Of a DNA stretch of 62,878 nucleotides, positions 54,075-62,878 are shown piece after piece. The notes below the pieces were generated by a model, which was not told the origin of the DNA, made no database searches, and saw only the letters and a program-made list of their open reading frames with translations. The stretch covers positions 1 through 62,878 of the forward strand of contig NZ_OBMO01000025.1 of NCBI RefSeq assembly GCF_900217905.1, read 5' to 3'. Made by a program: the position numbers and the translations under genes. The stretch is from Alloalcanivorax xenomutans (GTDB lineage Bacteria; Pseudomonadota; Gammaproteobacteria; Pseudomonadales; Alcanivoracaceae). Positions within the stretch are counted from its first letter, which is position 1, and each line of letters starts with the position of its first letter.

Positions 54075-56312
54075 TCACTTCTTATAGCGCCGCACTTCCA
54101 GCACCCCTTTGAGCTGGTCCAGCTTGGCCAGCACCTTGCCCAGGTTGCCCAGCGAGGAGATCTCCAGGGTCAGCAGCATGGTGGCGGTGTTGTCCTCGGT
54201 GTGGGATTGGGTATGCACGGCGGTGACATTGACCTTCTCGTTGGAGAGCACCGCGATCACATCGCGCAGCAGACCCTGACGATCCCAGGCGCGCAGGAAC
54301 ACATCCACCGGATAGAAGATGCGATCCGCCTCGCCCCAGCTCACCTCGATCACCCGGTTCGGGTCCTCGCCCTGCATCGCCAGCAGGTTCGGACAGTCCG
54401 CCCGGTGCACGGTGACACCGCGGCCCTGGGTGATAAAGCCCATCACCGGATCGCCCGGCACCGGCTGGCAGCACTTGGCCATCTGCGTGAGCAGGTTACC
54501 CACCCCGTGGATGGTGATATCACCGGATTCCGAGGCCCGCGAGCGCGCCGGCACGAACGCCAGTTCCTGTTGCGGATTATCCGGCGACAGCGCCTGCGCC
54601 TGATTGACCACATGCCCCGGGCGCAGGTCACCAGCACCCAGCGAGGCCAGCACGTCGTCACCGCTTTTCAGGTTGAGCTGCGGCGCCAGCAGGTCCAGGT
54701 CGATGCGATCCAGAGCCAACCGGGACATTTCCCGCTCCAGCATCGCCTTGCCCTGGGCGATGTGCACATCGCGGTCCTGGCGCTTGAACCACTGCTGGAT
54801 GCGGGCCCGGGTGGAGGAAGCGGCCACATAGCCCAGTGACGGCGTCAGCCAGTCACGGCTGGGCCCGCCTTCCTTGGCCGTGAGGATTTCCACCTGCTCG
54901 CCGGTGTTCAGGGTGTAATTGAGCGGCACGATGTGACCGTTGACCTTGGCGCCCCGGCAACGGTGCCCCACCTCGGTGTGGATGTGGTAGGCAAAGTCCA
55001 CCGGGGTGGCGCCGGCTTCCAGATCGACCACGTGGCCATCCGGGGTGAACACATAGACCCGTTCGCTGGTCAGGCCGTGCTTGAGCTCGTCGACCACGCT
55101 CTTGGCGTTGTCACCCAGTTCTTCCTGCCATTCCAGCACCTGGCGCAACCAGGCGATGCGGTGCTCATAGTCGCTCTGCCCGCGGCGCGCCTTGGAGCCT
55201 TCCTTGTAGCGCCAGTGAGCGCACACGCCGAGCTCCGCTTCCTCGTGCATGTCGAAGGTGCGGATCTGCACTTCCAGCATCTTGCGTTCCGGGCCGACCA
55301 CCGCGGTATGCAGACTCTGGTAGCCGTTGTCCTTGGGGCTGGCGATGTAATCGTCGAACTCCTTGGGCACGTGCTTCCACAGTGAATGCGCCACGCCCAG
55401 CGCGGCGTAGCAGTCCCGCACCTCCGGCACCAGTACGCGAACGGCGCGAACGTCATAGACCTCGCCGAACTCCAGGTGCTTCTTCTGCATTTTGCGCCAG
55501 ATGCTGTAGATGTGCTTGGCCCGGCCATACACCTGGGCGCCACGGATACCGCTGCGCTCCAGATGACCGCGCAGATCCTCGATCACTTTTTCGATGTAGT
55601 GCTCGCGGTCGAGCCGCTTCTCGTCCAGCAGCTTGGCGATCTTCTTGTAGGCCCCCGGTTGCAGGTAGCGGAAGGACAGGTCCTCCAGCTCCCATTTCAG
55701 ATGACCGACGCCGAGACGGTGGGCCAGCGGCGCGTAGATATCGAAAATCTCCTGGGCCACCTTGCGCTGGCGCTCCGGCTCCGATTCCTTCACCGCGCGG
55801 ATGATGACGGTCCGCTCCGCCAGCTTGACCAGCGCCACGCGCACGTCATCCACCAGCGCCACCAGCATCTTGCGCACATTGTCGAGCTGGCCGTCCTGCT
55901 GCCCGAGCACCGCCTTGCGGGTGGGGTTGAGCACGGTGCTGATGGCGGCCATGCGCAGCACGCCCTCGATCAGCCGCGCCACCCGCTCACCGAATTCCTT
56001 GTCCACCTCCAGCAGCGACATCTGCCCTTCGCGAACCGCCCGGTACAGCACCGCCGCCGGCAGGGTTTCGGTATCGGCACCGAGGTCGGCGAGGATATCC
56101 GCCATTTCCAGACCGATGGTCAGGCAGCCCTTGCCGTAGGGCCATTTGGCGCCGGCCGCGTTGCCGGCCAGTTCGCATTGTTCGGCCCGGGCGCAGGCCT
56201 GCGCCAGGGTTTCCGCGTCGCGCACCACGGTGCGCTTCTGTAACTGCTCAAGCCATGCCTGCCAGTCATGACTCGGGGTTTCCAGGGGTTGCTGCCGCCG
56301 TACGGTGACCAT
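54075..56312 (-). CDS. relA: GTP pyrophosphokinase RelA
   Basis: The protein is 745 aa, matching RelA. An inactive HD domain at the N-terminus is followed by the synthetase domain with the E-x-D-D motif EFDDYIASPKDNGYQSLHTAV, typical of monofunctional RelA rather than SpoT. The TGS domain (FTPDGHVVDLEAGATPVDFA), a zinc-finger-like segment (KCCQPVPGD) and a C-terminal ACT domain then follow. It makes (p)ppGpp on starved ribosomes. The start follows GGAGG. Confidence 0.97.
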   Translation of the reverse strand: MVTVRRQQPLETPSHDWQAWLEQLQKRTVVRDAETLAQACARAEQCELAGNAAGAKWPYGKGCLTIGLEMADILADLGADTETLPAAVLYRAVREGQMSLLEVDKEFGERVARLIEGVLRMAAISTVLNPTRKAVLGQQDGQLDNVRKMLVALVDDVRVALVKLAERTVIIRAVKESEPERQRKVAQEIFDIYAPLAHRLGVGHLKWELEDLSFRYLQPGAYKKIAKLLDEKRLDREHYIEKVIEDLRGHLERSGIRGAQVYGRAKHIYSIWRKMQKKHLEFGEVYDVRAVRVLVPEVRDCYAALGVAHSLWKHVPKEFDDYIASPKDNGYQSLHTAVVGPERKMLEVQIRTFDMHEEAELGVCAHWRYKEGSKARRGQSDYEHRIAWLRQVLEWQEELGDNAKSVVDELKHGLTSERVYVFTPDGHVVDLEAGATPVDFAYHIHTEVGHRCRGAKVNGHIVPLNYTLNTGEQVEILTAKEGGPSRDWLTPSLGYVAASSTRARIQQWFKRQDRDVHIAQGKAMLEREMSRLALDRIDLDLLAPQLNLKSGDDVLASLGAGDLRPGHVVNQAQALSPDNPQQELAFVPARSRASESGDITIHGVGNLLTQMAKCCQPVPGDPVMGFITQGRGVTVHRADCPNLLAMQGEDPNRVIEVSWGEADRIFYPVDVFLRAWDRQGLLRDVIAVLSNEKVNVTAVHTQSHTEDNTATMLLTLEISSLGNLGKVLAKLDQLKGVLEVRRYKK

Positions 56313-56550
56313 GGAATACCTCCGTGATGTCTTGGCGCCAAATCACCACCGCTGACCGCCCCGATAACGCGCATCGGAGGGGCACGCTGACGACCGCGCA
56401 TTCTTGCGGACGGACCAGCCCTGGCCGTCCCGTTATCAATCCGCTGACCCGACCGCCCTGACCGGCCATCGGGCCCTCGCCCGGCAAACCCGCACTCTGT
56501 GCCGATTTGCACTCAATCGGTTCATCGCCGCCGGCCCGGCCGGCGCGCCA

Positions 56551-57897
56551 TCAATCGCGGTCGAACACCGCGATCGACTCGACGTGGGCGGTATGGGGGA
56601 ACATATCCATCACACCCGCCGCTTTAAGACGGTAACCCCGGCTCACCAGTTCCCCGGCATCGCGCGCCAGGGTCGCCGGGTTACAAGATACATACACCAG
56701 ACGGCGCGCACCGAATTGGGGCATAAGCCGCACCATTTCAAGCGCCCCGCTCCGTGGCGGGTCAAGCAACACCCGATCATACCGCCGTTGCGCCCAGGAT
56801 TGCCCCTGTGGCGGCTGGAACAGGTCCCAGGCGTGAAACTCCAGGTTGTCCAGGCCATTGCGGCGGGCGTTCTCGTAACCGCGCCGAACCATCGCCTCGC
56901 TACCTTCCACGCCGACCACACGGGCGGCGCGACGGGCCGCCGGCACGGTGAAGTTGCCCAGGCCGCAAAACAGGTCCAGCACCTGGTGATCCGGGGCGAT
57001 CTCCAGCAAATCCAATGCCAAGGGCACCATTTGCCGGTTTATATCGCTGTTGACCTGGGTGAAATCGGTGGGGTGGAAAGCCAGTTCCACATCCGCCTGT
57101 GGGTAACGCGGGTCCGCATGACGATAGTAAAGACGCTCTTCCCCTTGTTCCGGCCATACCCGGTGCACGGTGGATTCGTTGCCCGGCTGCAGGTACAAAT
57201 GAAACTCGCTCTGCTGGCAGAACGTCAGCAGCCGCTGCTGGTCGGCCTCGCTGAGCGGGTCCATGTGGCGCACGATCAGGGCCACCGGGCCATCGCCACG
57301 GGCCACTTCGATCTGCGGAATACGGCCGCGCCCCTCGAGGCCATCGATCAGGGCGCGGAAGTCCATGAAGCGATGCCCCACTTCCGGTATCAGCACTTCA
57401 CACTGACGCAGATCGGCGATGAAGCTGTTGCGCTTCTCGCGGAACCCCACCAGCGTCTCGCCACGCCCCTCCACGTATTTCACGCCCATGCGCGCCTTGG
57501 CGCGATAGCCGGTGACCGGCCCGGTGAGCGGATCGAGCCAGCGCTCCGGAGCCAGGCCGCCGAAATGGGCCAGCTGCTCCTCCAGCACCGCCTGCTTGCG
57601 CGCGATCTGCCGTTCCGGCGCCACGTGCTGCAGGCTGCAGCCGCCGCACAGGCCGGCATGCTCGCAGGGCGGCGTGACCCGGTCCGGCGACGGCGACAGG
57701 ATCTCCACCGCCCGGCCCTCGTCGAACTTGCGCCGCCGGTAGGTGAATTTGAACATCACTTCCTCGCCGGGCAGGGCGTTGTCGATGAAGGTGGTTTTGC
57801 CGTCCAGGCGGGCGATCCCACGGCCATCGTGGCTGAGGGATTCAATGGTGGCGGCCACCGGTGTTTCCGGCAGTTTTTTCTTGCGACGTGGGGCCAT
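56551..57897 (-). CDS. rlmD: 23S rRNA (uracil-1939-C5)-methyltransferase RlmD
   Basis: The protein is 448 aa. It has an N-terminal TRAM domain, then [4Fe-4S] cluster cysteines Cys78, Cys84 and Cys87 (PPCEHAGLCGGC), and a C-terminal SAM methyltransferase domain (VLDLFCGLGNFTVP) with the catalytic Cys in VSCNPATLARD. The order rlmD-relA-mazG is conserved in pseudomonads. The next 200 bp upstream hold a repeat element. Confidence 0.96.
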   Translation of the reverse strand: MAPRRKKKLPETPVAATIESLSHDGRGIARLDGKTTFIDNALPGEEVMFKFTYRRRKFDEGRAVEILSPSPDRVTPPCEHAGLCGGCSLQHVAPERQIARKQAVLEEQLAHFGGLAPERWLDPLTGPVTGYRAKARMGVKYVEGRGETLVGFREKRNSFIADLRQCEVLIPEVGHRFMDFRALIDGLEGRGRIPQIEVARGDGPVALIVRHMDPLSEADQQRLLTFCQQSEFHLYLQPGNESTVHRVWPEQGEERLYYRHADPRYPQADVELAFHPTDFTQVNSDINRQMVPLALDLLEIAPDHQVLDLFCGLGNFTVPAARRAARVVGVEGSEAMVRRGYENARRNGLDNLEFHAWDLFQPPQGQSWAQRRYDRVLLDPPRSGALEMVRLMPQFGARRLVYVSCNPATLARDAGELVSRGYRLKAAGVMDMFPHTAHVESIAVFDRD

Positions 57898-57909
57898 AAT
57901 CCAAATCTA

Positions 57910-58111
57910 AGTTGACAGTTAATAGTGGACAGTTAACAGCGAAAGACGAAAGACAAGGAGGGTGATCTTCAGCCACCGTGGGAGCTTGCCTGCAAGCGAA
58001 TGGGGTTCGCTCGGGCGTTTAGCGATATTCGCTTGCAGGCAAGCTCCCACAGCGGCTGAAGATCCGGCTGTTTTTTTCTCTCTGTCAACTGTCCACTATC
58101 AACCGTCAACG
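57910..58111. repeat. Intergenic element: inverted heptamer arrays around a REP hairpin
   Basis: Left array (57910-57944): AGTTGAC, AGTTAAT, AGTGGAC, AGTTAAC, AGCGAAA. Right array (58084-58111), on the other strand: GTCAACT, GTCCACT, ATCAACC, GTCAACG. Between them an 11-bp outer pair (GATCTTCAGCC with GGCTGAAGATC) encloses the REP hairpin 57978-58050 (perfect 24-bp arms). The exonuclease stop codon (58099-58101) lies in the right array. Confidence 0.8.
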
Positions 58112-58878
58112 GATTCCCACTGCTCCAGGAATGCCAGAAAGTGCGGGTGGCCTTCCTGGCGGAGGTAATCGCGCAACAGGGTCAGTTCCTGTTCGTAGCC
58201 GGTGGCGTCGATCTCGCCGCGCATCAACTGGAAGCGCAGGAACACCAGCCAGGTGTTGAGCACATCGGTCTCGCAGTAATCGCGGATGCCCTTGATGTCG
58301 CCTTCCTGGAAAGCATCGAACACCTTGGCGCCGCTCATGCCCATCTTGCCGGGGAAACCGAGCAGCGAGGCGATCTGATCCAGCGGCGCCACCGCGCGGC
58401 CGTTGAACATGGCCAGTTGATCCATCACGTCCAGATGGCGCTGGTGATAGCGGCTGATGTAGTTGTTGAAGCGGAAGCTGGTGTCCTCGCCGCCGGTTTC
58501 CCAGAACCGCCGCGCCACCACGCCATGTTTGAGCGCGCGGTAGTTGAGCACCGGCAGATCAAAACCACCGCCGTTCCAGCTGACCAGCTGCGGCGTGAAC
58601 CGTTCGATGCCGTCGTAAAAGCGCTCGATCAGCTCCTTTTCGCTGCTGTCCTCGTCCCCCAGGGACCAGACCTTGATGCCCTGGGCGGAACGCAGCACCA
58701 CCGAGATCGCCACGATCCGATGCAGGTGCAGACGCAGGAACTCAGTGCCGTTTTCCTGGCGGCGCAGATTGAACAGCGCGCTGGCGGTGTCCTTGTCGTT
58801 GAGCCCATCCAGATCGTAGAGACGGCGGCCGCCTTCCAGATCCGGAATGGTCTCGATGTCGAAAACCAGAACGTTCAT
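58099..58878 (-). CDS. Predicted 3'-5' exonuclease (PolB-like DEDD domain)
   Basis: The protein is 259 aa. The DEDD metal residues are visible: Asp7 and Glu9 in VFDIETIPD, the second Asp in WNGGGFDLPVL, and the last in YCETDVLNTW. It resembles the stand-alone exonuclease domain related to DNA polymerase B proofreading. The start is MNVLVFDIET at 58878. The last residues VDG and the stop come from a heptamer repeat. cysM ends 7 bp upstream, so they form one operon. Confidence 0.88.
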   Translation of the reverse strand: MNVLVFDIETIPDLEGGRRLYDLDGLNDKDTASALFNLRRQENGTEFLRLHLHRIVAISVVLRSAQGIKVWSLGDEDSSEKELIERFYDGIERFTPQLVSWNGGGFDLPVLNYRALKHGVVARRFWETGGEDTSFRFNNYISRYHQRHLDVMDQLAMFNGRAVAPLDQIASLLGFPGKMGMSGAKVFDAFQEGDIKGIRDYCETDVLNTWLVFLRFQLMRGEIDATGYEQELTLLRDYLRQEGHPHFLAFLEQWESVDG

Positions 58879-58885
58879 GCGGTGC

Positions 58886-59785
58886 CTACTCCTGACCGGC
58901 CGAGAACACGCCGGTGGACAGGTAGCGATCGCCACGATCGCAAATGATCGCCACGATCACCCCATTCTCCAGTTGTTCGGAAAGCTGCAGGGCACCCGCC
59001 ACCGCGCCACCGGAGGAGACCCCGCAGAAGATGCCCTCTTCCCGGGCCAGACGGCGCATGGTGTCCTCGGCCCGTTCCTGGGTCATGTCGATCACCTGGT
59101 CCACCCGCGCGTCATCGTAGATGCTCGGCAGGTATTCCTTGGGCCAGCGGCGGATACCGGGAATCGAGGCGCCGTCGGTGGGCTGCAGGCCAACGATCTG
59201 GATCGCCGGGTTCTGCTCCTTCAGATACATGCTGCAACCCATGATGGTGCCGGTGGTGCCCATGGAACTGACGAAATGGGTGATGCCGCCGGCGGTGTCG
59301 CGCCAGATTTCCGGCCCGGTGGATTCATAATGCGCCAGCGGGTTGTCGGGATTGGCGAACTGATCCAGCACCTTGCCTTCGCCGCGCGCCTGCATCGCCT
59401 GGGCCAGATCCCGCGCCCCTTCCATGCCCTCCTCGGCGCTCACCGAGATCAACTCGGCGCCGTAGGCGGCCATGGCGTCGCGCCGCTCCTGGCTCTGATT
59501 GGCCGGCATGATCAGCTTCATCTTGTAGCCGCGCATGGCCGCCGCCATCGCCAGGGCAATACCGGTGTTACCGCTGGTGGCCTCGATCAGCGTGTCACCG
59601 GGCTGGATCTCGCCGCGCTCCTCCGCCTTGCGGATCATGTTGAGCGCCGGGCGATCCTTCACCGAACCGGCGGGATTATTGCCTTCCAGCTTCACCAGAA
59701 TGGTGTTCGTCGTGTTCCCCGGCAGGCGCCGCAGCCGCACCAGCGGCGTATTGCCGACCGTGGATTCAATGGTTTTGTAGTTCAT
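58886..59785 (-). CDS. cysM: Cysteine synthase B CysM
   Basis: The protein is 299 aa. The PLP lysine is Lys43 in NNPAGSVKDRPA. The phosphate-binding loop is EATSGNTGIALA, and the substrate loop is GTTGTIMG. CysM makes cysteine from O-acetylserine with sulfide or thiosulfate. The start MNYKTIESTVGNTPL at 59785 is the family start. Confidence 0.97.
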   Translation of the reverse strand: MNYKTIESTVGNTPLVRLRRLPGNTTNTILVKLEGNNPAGSVKDRPALNMIRKAEERGEIQPGDTLIEATSGNTGIALAMAAAMRGYKMKLIMPANQSQERRDAMAAYGAELISVSAEEGMEGARDLAQAMQARGEGKVLDQFANPDNPLAHYESTGPEIWRDTAGGITHFVSSMGTTGTIMGCSMYLKEQNPAIQIVGLQPTDGASIPGIRRWPKEYLPSIYDDARVDQVIDMTQERAEDTMRRLAREEGIFCGVSSGGAVAGALQLSEQLENGVIVAIICDRGDRYLSTGVFSAGQE

Positions 59786-59913
59786 GGGCGGCATTGTAGC
59801 CCAAGCCCGATGGCGGGCCCATAGCTTCACACCGGACACGGTGAGCACCCCGCCACTGGCAGCCACCGCAAACTCCGGCATAATGACCGCCACCGAATAG
59901 CAATAAGGCAAGC

Positions 59914-62634
59914 ATGGCCCGATCCAGTCTGCGCACCCGCATCATGGCGATGACCGCCCTGCCCGCTCTGTTGGCGGCGCTGGTGGTCGGCGGCTATGCG
60001 CTGATCAATCGCATTCTGGAACTGCGCGTGGACGATGCGCTGCGCCAGCAATTGATCATCGACAGCTATGCCGCCCGGCTGGCCGCCCTGGAAGGGATGC
60101 CGGACACCTCGCGCGACCAGTTGCTGCGCGAGTTGCTGGAACAACCGGACGTCCGCGCCGCCAGTCTGGCCGACCACCGGGCGGGCTGGCATTTGCACGC
60201 GGGGCCGCGGCTGCGGCCGGTGGAACGCAGCGAAACCAACGAGGTGGGCGGTGCCCGGCTGCTCACCGACTCCAGTTGGCAGCTGGTCCGCCCCCTGCCG
60301 GGCCGCCCCAATCAGCTGCTGACGGTGGAGTTTTCCCGCCAGGGCCAGTACGTGGAAATCCTCGAATCCATGCTCACCATGTTCGGCGTGGTGATGCTGC
60401 TGATGGCACTGGCGCTGATTCCCGCCTCGCGGCTGGCGGCCCAGGTCACCCTGCCCATCGGTGGCCTGCTGGATACCGTGCGCCGGGTCCGCGACGGCGA
60501 TCTCAGCCCGCCGCCAAAGACCGGCGCCCTGGGCGAGCTGGCCGATCTGGAGGACGGCCTGCGCAATATGGTGGGCGCCCTGGACGATGCCCAGGCGGAG
60601 CTGCAGAAAAACGTGGATCAGGCCACCCAGGATCTGCGCGAGACCCTGGAAACCATCGAAATCCAGAACATCGAACTGGACATGGCGCGCAAGGAAGCGC
60701 TCAAGGCCAGTCAGATCAAGTCCGAGTTCCTGGCCAACATGAGCCATGAGATTCGCACGCCGCTGAACGGCATCATCGGCTTCACCCGGCTGCTGGAACG
60801 CTCGGATCTGTCGCCCCGCCAGCAGGATTATCTGAACACCATCCGCAAGAGCGCCGAGGCGTTGCTGTCGATCATCAACGACATCCTCGACTTCTCCAAG
60901 ATCGAGGCCGGGCGCCTGTCGCTGGAACACATTCCCCTCAACCTGCACGACATCATCGAGGACGTGCAGACCATGCTGGCGCCGCTGGCCCAGGAGAAAG
61001 GCCTGGAACAGGCGGCGATCATCTATTCCGATCTGCCCTCCCATCTGCTCGGCGATCCGCTGCGCATCCGCCAGGTGCTCACCAACCTGGTCAGCAACGC
61101 GATCAAATTCACCGAGCACGGTTCGGTGGTGGTACGGGCCATGCTGGAGGAGCAGAAAGGCGCCGAGGCGGTGGTCAAGATCACCGTCACCGACACCGGC
61201 AACGGGCTCAGCGAGGACGTGCAGCGCGGCCTGTTCAACGCCTTCACCCAGGCCGACCAGAGCGCCAGCCGCCGGGCCGGCGGCACCGGGCTGGGGCTGG
61301 CCATCTCCAAGCGTCTGGTGGAAGGCATGGGCGGCGAGATCGGCATCGACAGCACCCCCAGCCAGGGCTCCACCTTCTGGTTCACGCTGCGCTGTGAGCG
61401 CGATGTGGGCACCCGCCCGGAATCGCCGCCGGCGGAGCTGGCGCGGCTGTCGGTAACTCTGGTGGAAGCCAGCGAGTACGCCCGCCTGGGCCTGTACCAT
61501 ATGTTTTCCGGCTGGCGCATGCGGATCAGCGAAATCCAGGGCCTGGACGTGCTGGATTCACACTTGGCGGCGGAGAATCTGCCGCAAACCGATTTCTATG
61601 TGGTCGGCGTGCCGGCCATGACCCGGGACCCGGTGGGCCTGGCGCCGCTGATCCAGCGGCTGGCGCGGCACAGTCAGGCACCGGTGCTGGTGCTGGCCAA
61701 CAACGGCGACTATCTGGCGGACGAACTGGCCGACCAGCCCCGTTGCCGGGTGCTGGGCAAACCCGCCACCCGCCGCCGCCTGCGCGACGCCCTGCTGGAA
61801 TTGAGCGGCCTGGGCGGCGACCGCGCCCGCCACCAGGAATTGCTGACGCCCCTGGGCTGCCATCCGCGCGTGCTGGTGGTGGACGATCATCCCGGCAACC
61901 TCAAACTGGCGCGCATTTTTCTCGAGGAACTGGGCGCCCAGGTGGTGCCCTGCGCCGGTGGCCAGGAGGCCCTGGACGCGTTCAGCCAGGGCACCTTCGA
62001 CCTGATTTTCATGGACGTGCACATGCCCGGCATGGACGGTCTGGAAACCACCCTGGCCCTGCGTGAGCGGGAAGGCGAAAGCCAGCGCACCCCGATCATC
62101 GCGCTCACCGCCCACGCCCTGGAAAACGAAAAGCGCGCCCTGCTGGCCGCCGGCATGGACGACTACCTGAGCAAACCGATCACCGAGGAGCAGTTGCGCC
62201 ATACTCTGGAGCGCTGGGTTCTTGGTCAGCAAAGCAGCGCACCCGCGCAGCCGGAAAACAAGACCGCTGACATCGACATCGAGCCGGACACCCCGGTGGT
62301 GGATCCGGAACTGGGCCGCAAACGCGCCGGCGGCCGCGACGCCCTGGCCCGGGACATGTTCGAGATGCTGCTCAACAATCTGGAACAGGACGGCCCCGGC
62401 ATCCGTGACCTGGCGCAAAGCGGCGACCAGGAAGAGCTGCTGGAACGGGTCCACCGCCTCCACGGCGCCACCCGCTACTGCGGCACCCCGCGCCTGGAAC
62501 AAGCCGCCCGCCGCCTCGAGGAAGGCCTCAAGGGCCACCAGCCGGACGCGCAGCTGAATACCTTGGTGGGGCAGTTATTGGCGGAGATTGAGCAAGTGCA
62601 AGAACATGGAAAGGCAGTGAATAGTGAACAGTGA
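59914..62634 (+). CDS. barA: GacS/BarA-type hybrid sensor histidine kinase
   Basis: The protein is 906 aa. The first membrane helix is about 12-33, a periplasmic domain is 35-150, the second helix is about 152-172, and HAMP is 173-225. A coiled coil is followed by the dimerisation domain with His278 ([15 protein letters not shown]), ATPase G boxes ([15 protein letters not shown]), a degenerate receiver (510-630), a true receiver with Asp701 ([11 protein letters not shown]), and an Hpt domain with His850 ([11 protein letters not shown]). It phosphorylates GacA/UvrY. The last residues VNSEQ are encoded by the heptamer repeat. It is divergent from cysM, as in Pseudomonas. Confidence 0.95.
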   Translation: MARSSLRTRIMAMTALPALLAALVVGGYALINRILELRVDDALRQQLIIDSYAARLAALEGMPDTSRDQLLRELLEQPDVRAASLADHRAGWHLHAGPRLRPVERSETNEVGGARLLTDSSWQLVRPLPGRPNQLLTVEFSRQGQYVEILESMLTMFGVVMLLMALALIPASRLAAQVTLPIGGLLDTVRRVRDGDLSPPPKTGALGELADLEDGLRNMVGALDDAQAELQKNVDQATQDLRETLETIEIQNIELDMARKEALKASQIKSEFLANMSHEIRTPLNGIIGFTRLLERSDLSPRQQDYLNTIRKSAEALLSIINDILDFSKIEAGRLSLEHIPLNLHDIIEDVQTMLAPLAQEKGLEQAAIIYSDLPSHLLGDPLRIRQVLTNLVSNAIKFTEHGSVVVRAMLEEQKGAEAVVKITVTDTGNGLSEDVQRGLFNAFTQADQSASRRAGGTGLGLAISKRLVEGMGGEIGIDSTPSQGSTFWFTLRCERDVGTRPESPPAELARLSVTLVEASEYARLGLYHMFSGWRMRISEIQGLDVLDSHLAAENLPQTDFYVVGVPAMTRDPVGLAPLIQRLARHSQAPVLVLANNGDYLADELADQPRCRVLGKPATRRRLRDALLELSGLGGDRARHQELLTPLGCHPRVLVVDDHPGNLKLARIFLEELGAQVVPCAGGQEALDAFSQGTFDLIFMDVHMPGMDGLETTLALREREGESQRTPIIALTAHALENEKRALLAAGMDDYLSKPITEEQLRHTLERWVLGQQSSAPAQPENKTADIDIEPDTPVVDPELGRKRAGGRDALARDMFEMLLNNLEQDGPGIRDLAQSGDQEELLERVHRLHGATRYCGTPRLEQAARRLEEGLKGHQPDAQLNTLVGQLLAEIEQVQEHGKAVNSEQ

Positions 62635-62643
62635 ACAGCGAAA
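62616..62643 (+). repeat. Heptamer array at the barA stop codon
   Basis: Units are AGTGAAT, AGTGAAC, AGTGAAC, AGCGAAA. The barA stop TGA (62632-62634) lies in the third unit. The following 140 bp (to 62783) hold GATTGC-GTATCG-GCAATC (a 6-bp palindrome) and no gene. An inverted partner array, if it existed, would lie beyond the IS end. Confidence 0.8.
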
Positions 62644-62783
62644 AGCCAAAGGCCTTGCGACTCTGCAAAGATTGATTGCGTATCGGCAATCTGGTGCTAC
62701 TGGTTACTTTTTTTCAAGACAACGAGGCCACTCCTGGACTTTGGACTCGGCCTCGTTACGACCCGGCGGCTCCTTCCTCTTCC

Positions 62784-62878
62784 TGGAGTGGCCCCAAAAA
62801 AGTAGACACCTTCATTGACGAGGAAGGTGTATGCAATTTCGCAGCAAGCGTCGGTTTAGTGACGCGTTCAAACGCGAG
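62784..62878 (+). mobile_element. 5' end of an IS3-like insertion sequence (right edge copy)
   Basis: These 95 bp are identical to the reverse complement of positions 1-95, starting with the inverted-repeat end TGGAGTGGCCCC. The element runs off the window. The two copies face outward with their 5' ends towards the interior. Positions 62831-62878 encode the same OrfA N-terminus as the left copy. Confidence 0.8.
62831..62878 (+). CDS. IS3-like transposase OrfA, N-terminal 16 residues (partial)
   Basis: The visible peptide MQFRSKRRFSDAFKRE is identical to the one encoded at 48-1. The gene is cut by the window edge. Confidence 0.7.
   Translation, partial: MQFRSKRRFSDAFKRE

Noticed and set aside
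57910-58111. A CRISPR array from the repeated heptamers and palindromes
   Set aside because: Units are 7 bp and contiguous, with no spacers of 30 bp or more, and no cas gene is present.

Overview
The window is high-GC gammaproteobacterial chromosome. Its gene order (mazG-relA-rlmD-exonuclease-cysM facing a GacS/BarA kinase), FabA/FabB pair, oadGAB operon and ABC-type nitrate assimilation genes point to a marine or soil Oceanospirillales/Pseudomonadales-type bacterium. My best guess is the Alcanivorax group, which is an inference from gene content. Both edges are the same 95 bp of an IS3-like element in inverted orientation, so the window looks like one assembly contig cut at two copies of one IS. 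LAYOUT. 0.1-3.5 kb: queF, an ABC-2 transporter and a histidine phosphatase. 3.7-7.5 kb: a LolD/FtsX/HlyD exporter operon divergent from a TetR gene, with palindromic operators between them. 7.5-12.3 kb: LysR with a divergent metallo-hydrolase, two envelope proteins of unknown function, and a tandem UspA protein with an Anr/FNR-type promoter. 12.3-16.1 kb: an accessory-looking stretch (orphan protein, WG-repeat lipoprotein, two kinds of hairpin repeat), then tRNA-Gly and tRNA-Glu with a duplicated tRNA-Glu 3' end. 16.8-21 kb: GST, GDYXXLXY and DUF2157 membrane proteins, and a RimK-like ATP-grasp enzyme. 21-25 kb: a sugar dehydrogenase-like protein and ccmABCDE. 25-29.3 kb: a CYTH protein, a guanidine exporter under a guanidine-II riboswitch, metR and metE. 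29.7-35 kb: nitrate uptake and its control (nrtABD, nasT, nasS). 35.3-39.7 kb: a DUF5924-type protein and the oadGAB sodium pump. 40.2-43.9 kb: tRNA-Arg, bfr, bfd, a histone-H1-like protein and adk. 44.2-48.2 kb: ccmFGHI, the other half of cytochrome c maturation. 48.7-50.5 kb: fabA-fabB. 50.6-53 kb: two porins. 53.2-62.6 kb: mazG, relA, rlmD, a 3'-5' exonuclease, cysM and a BarA-type kinase. HOW IT WORKS TOGETHER. The nitrate block is the best-resolved circuit. nrtA and nasT each have a near-consensus sigma-54 promoter with an NtrC-type palindrome upstream. The nrtA leader also carries two hexaloop hairpins and a strong terminator, the architecture of an ANTAR (NasT) antitermination target. 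The Ccm machinery is complete but split into two loci about 19 kb apart. MOST UNUSUAL STRUCTURE. Two features stand out. One is an intergenic element with a conserved 54-nt core, three covarying base pairs and long outer arms of unrelated sequence (two copies). The other is a set of heptanucleotide tandem arrays (AGTKAAY) that contain the stop codons of four genes and in two places pair as inverted ends of a roughly 190-200 bp element.
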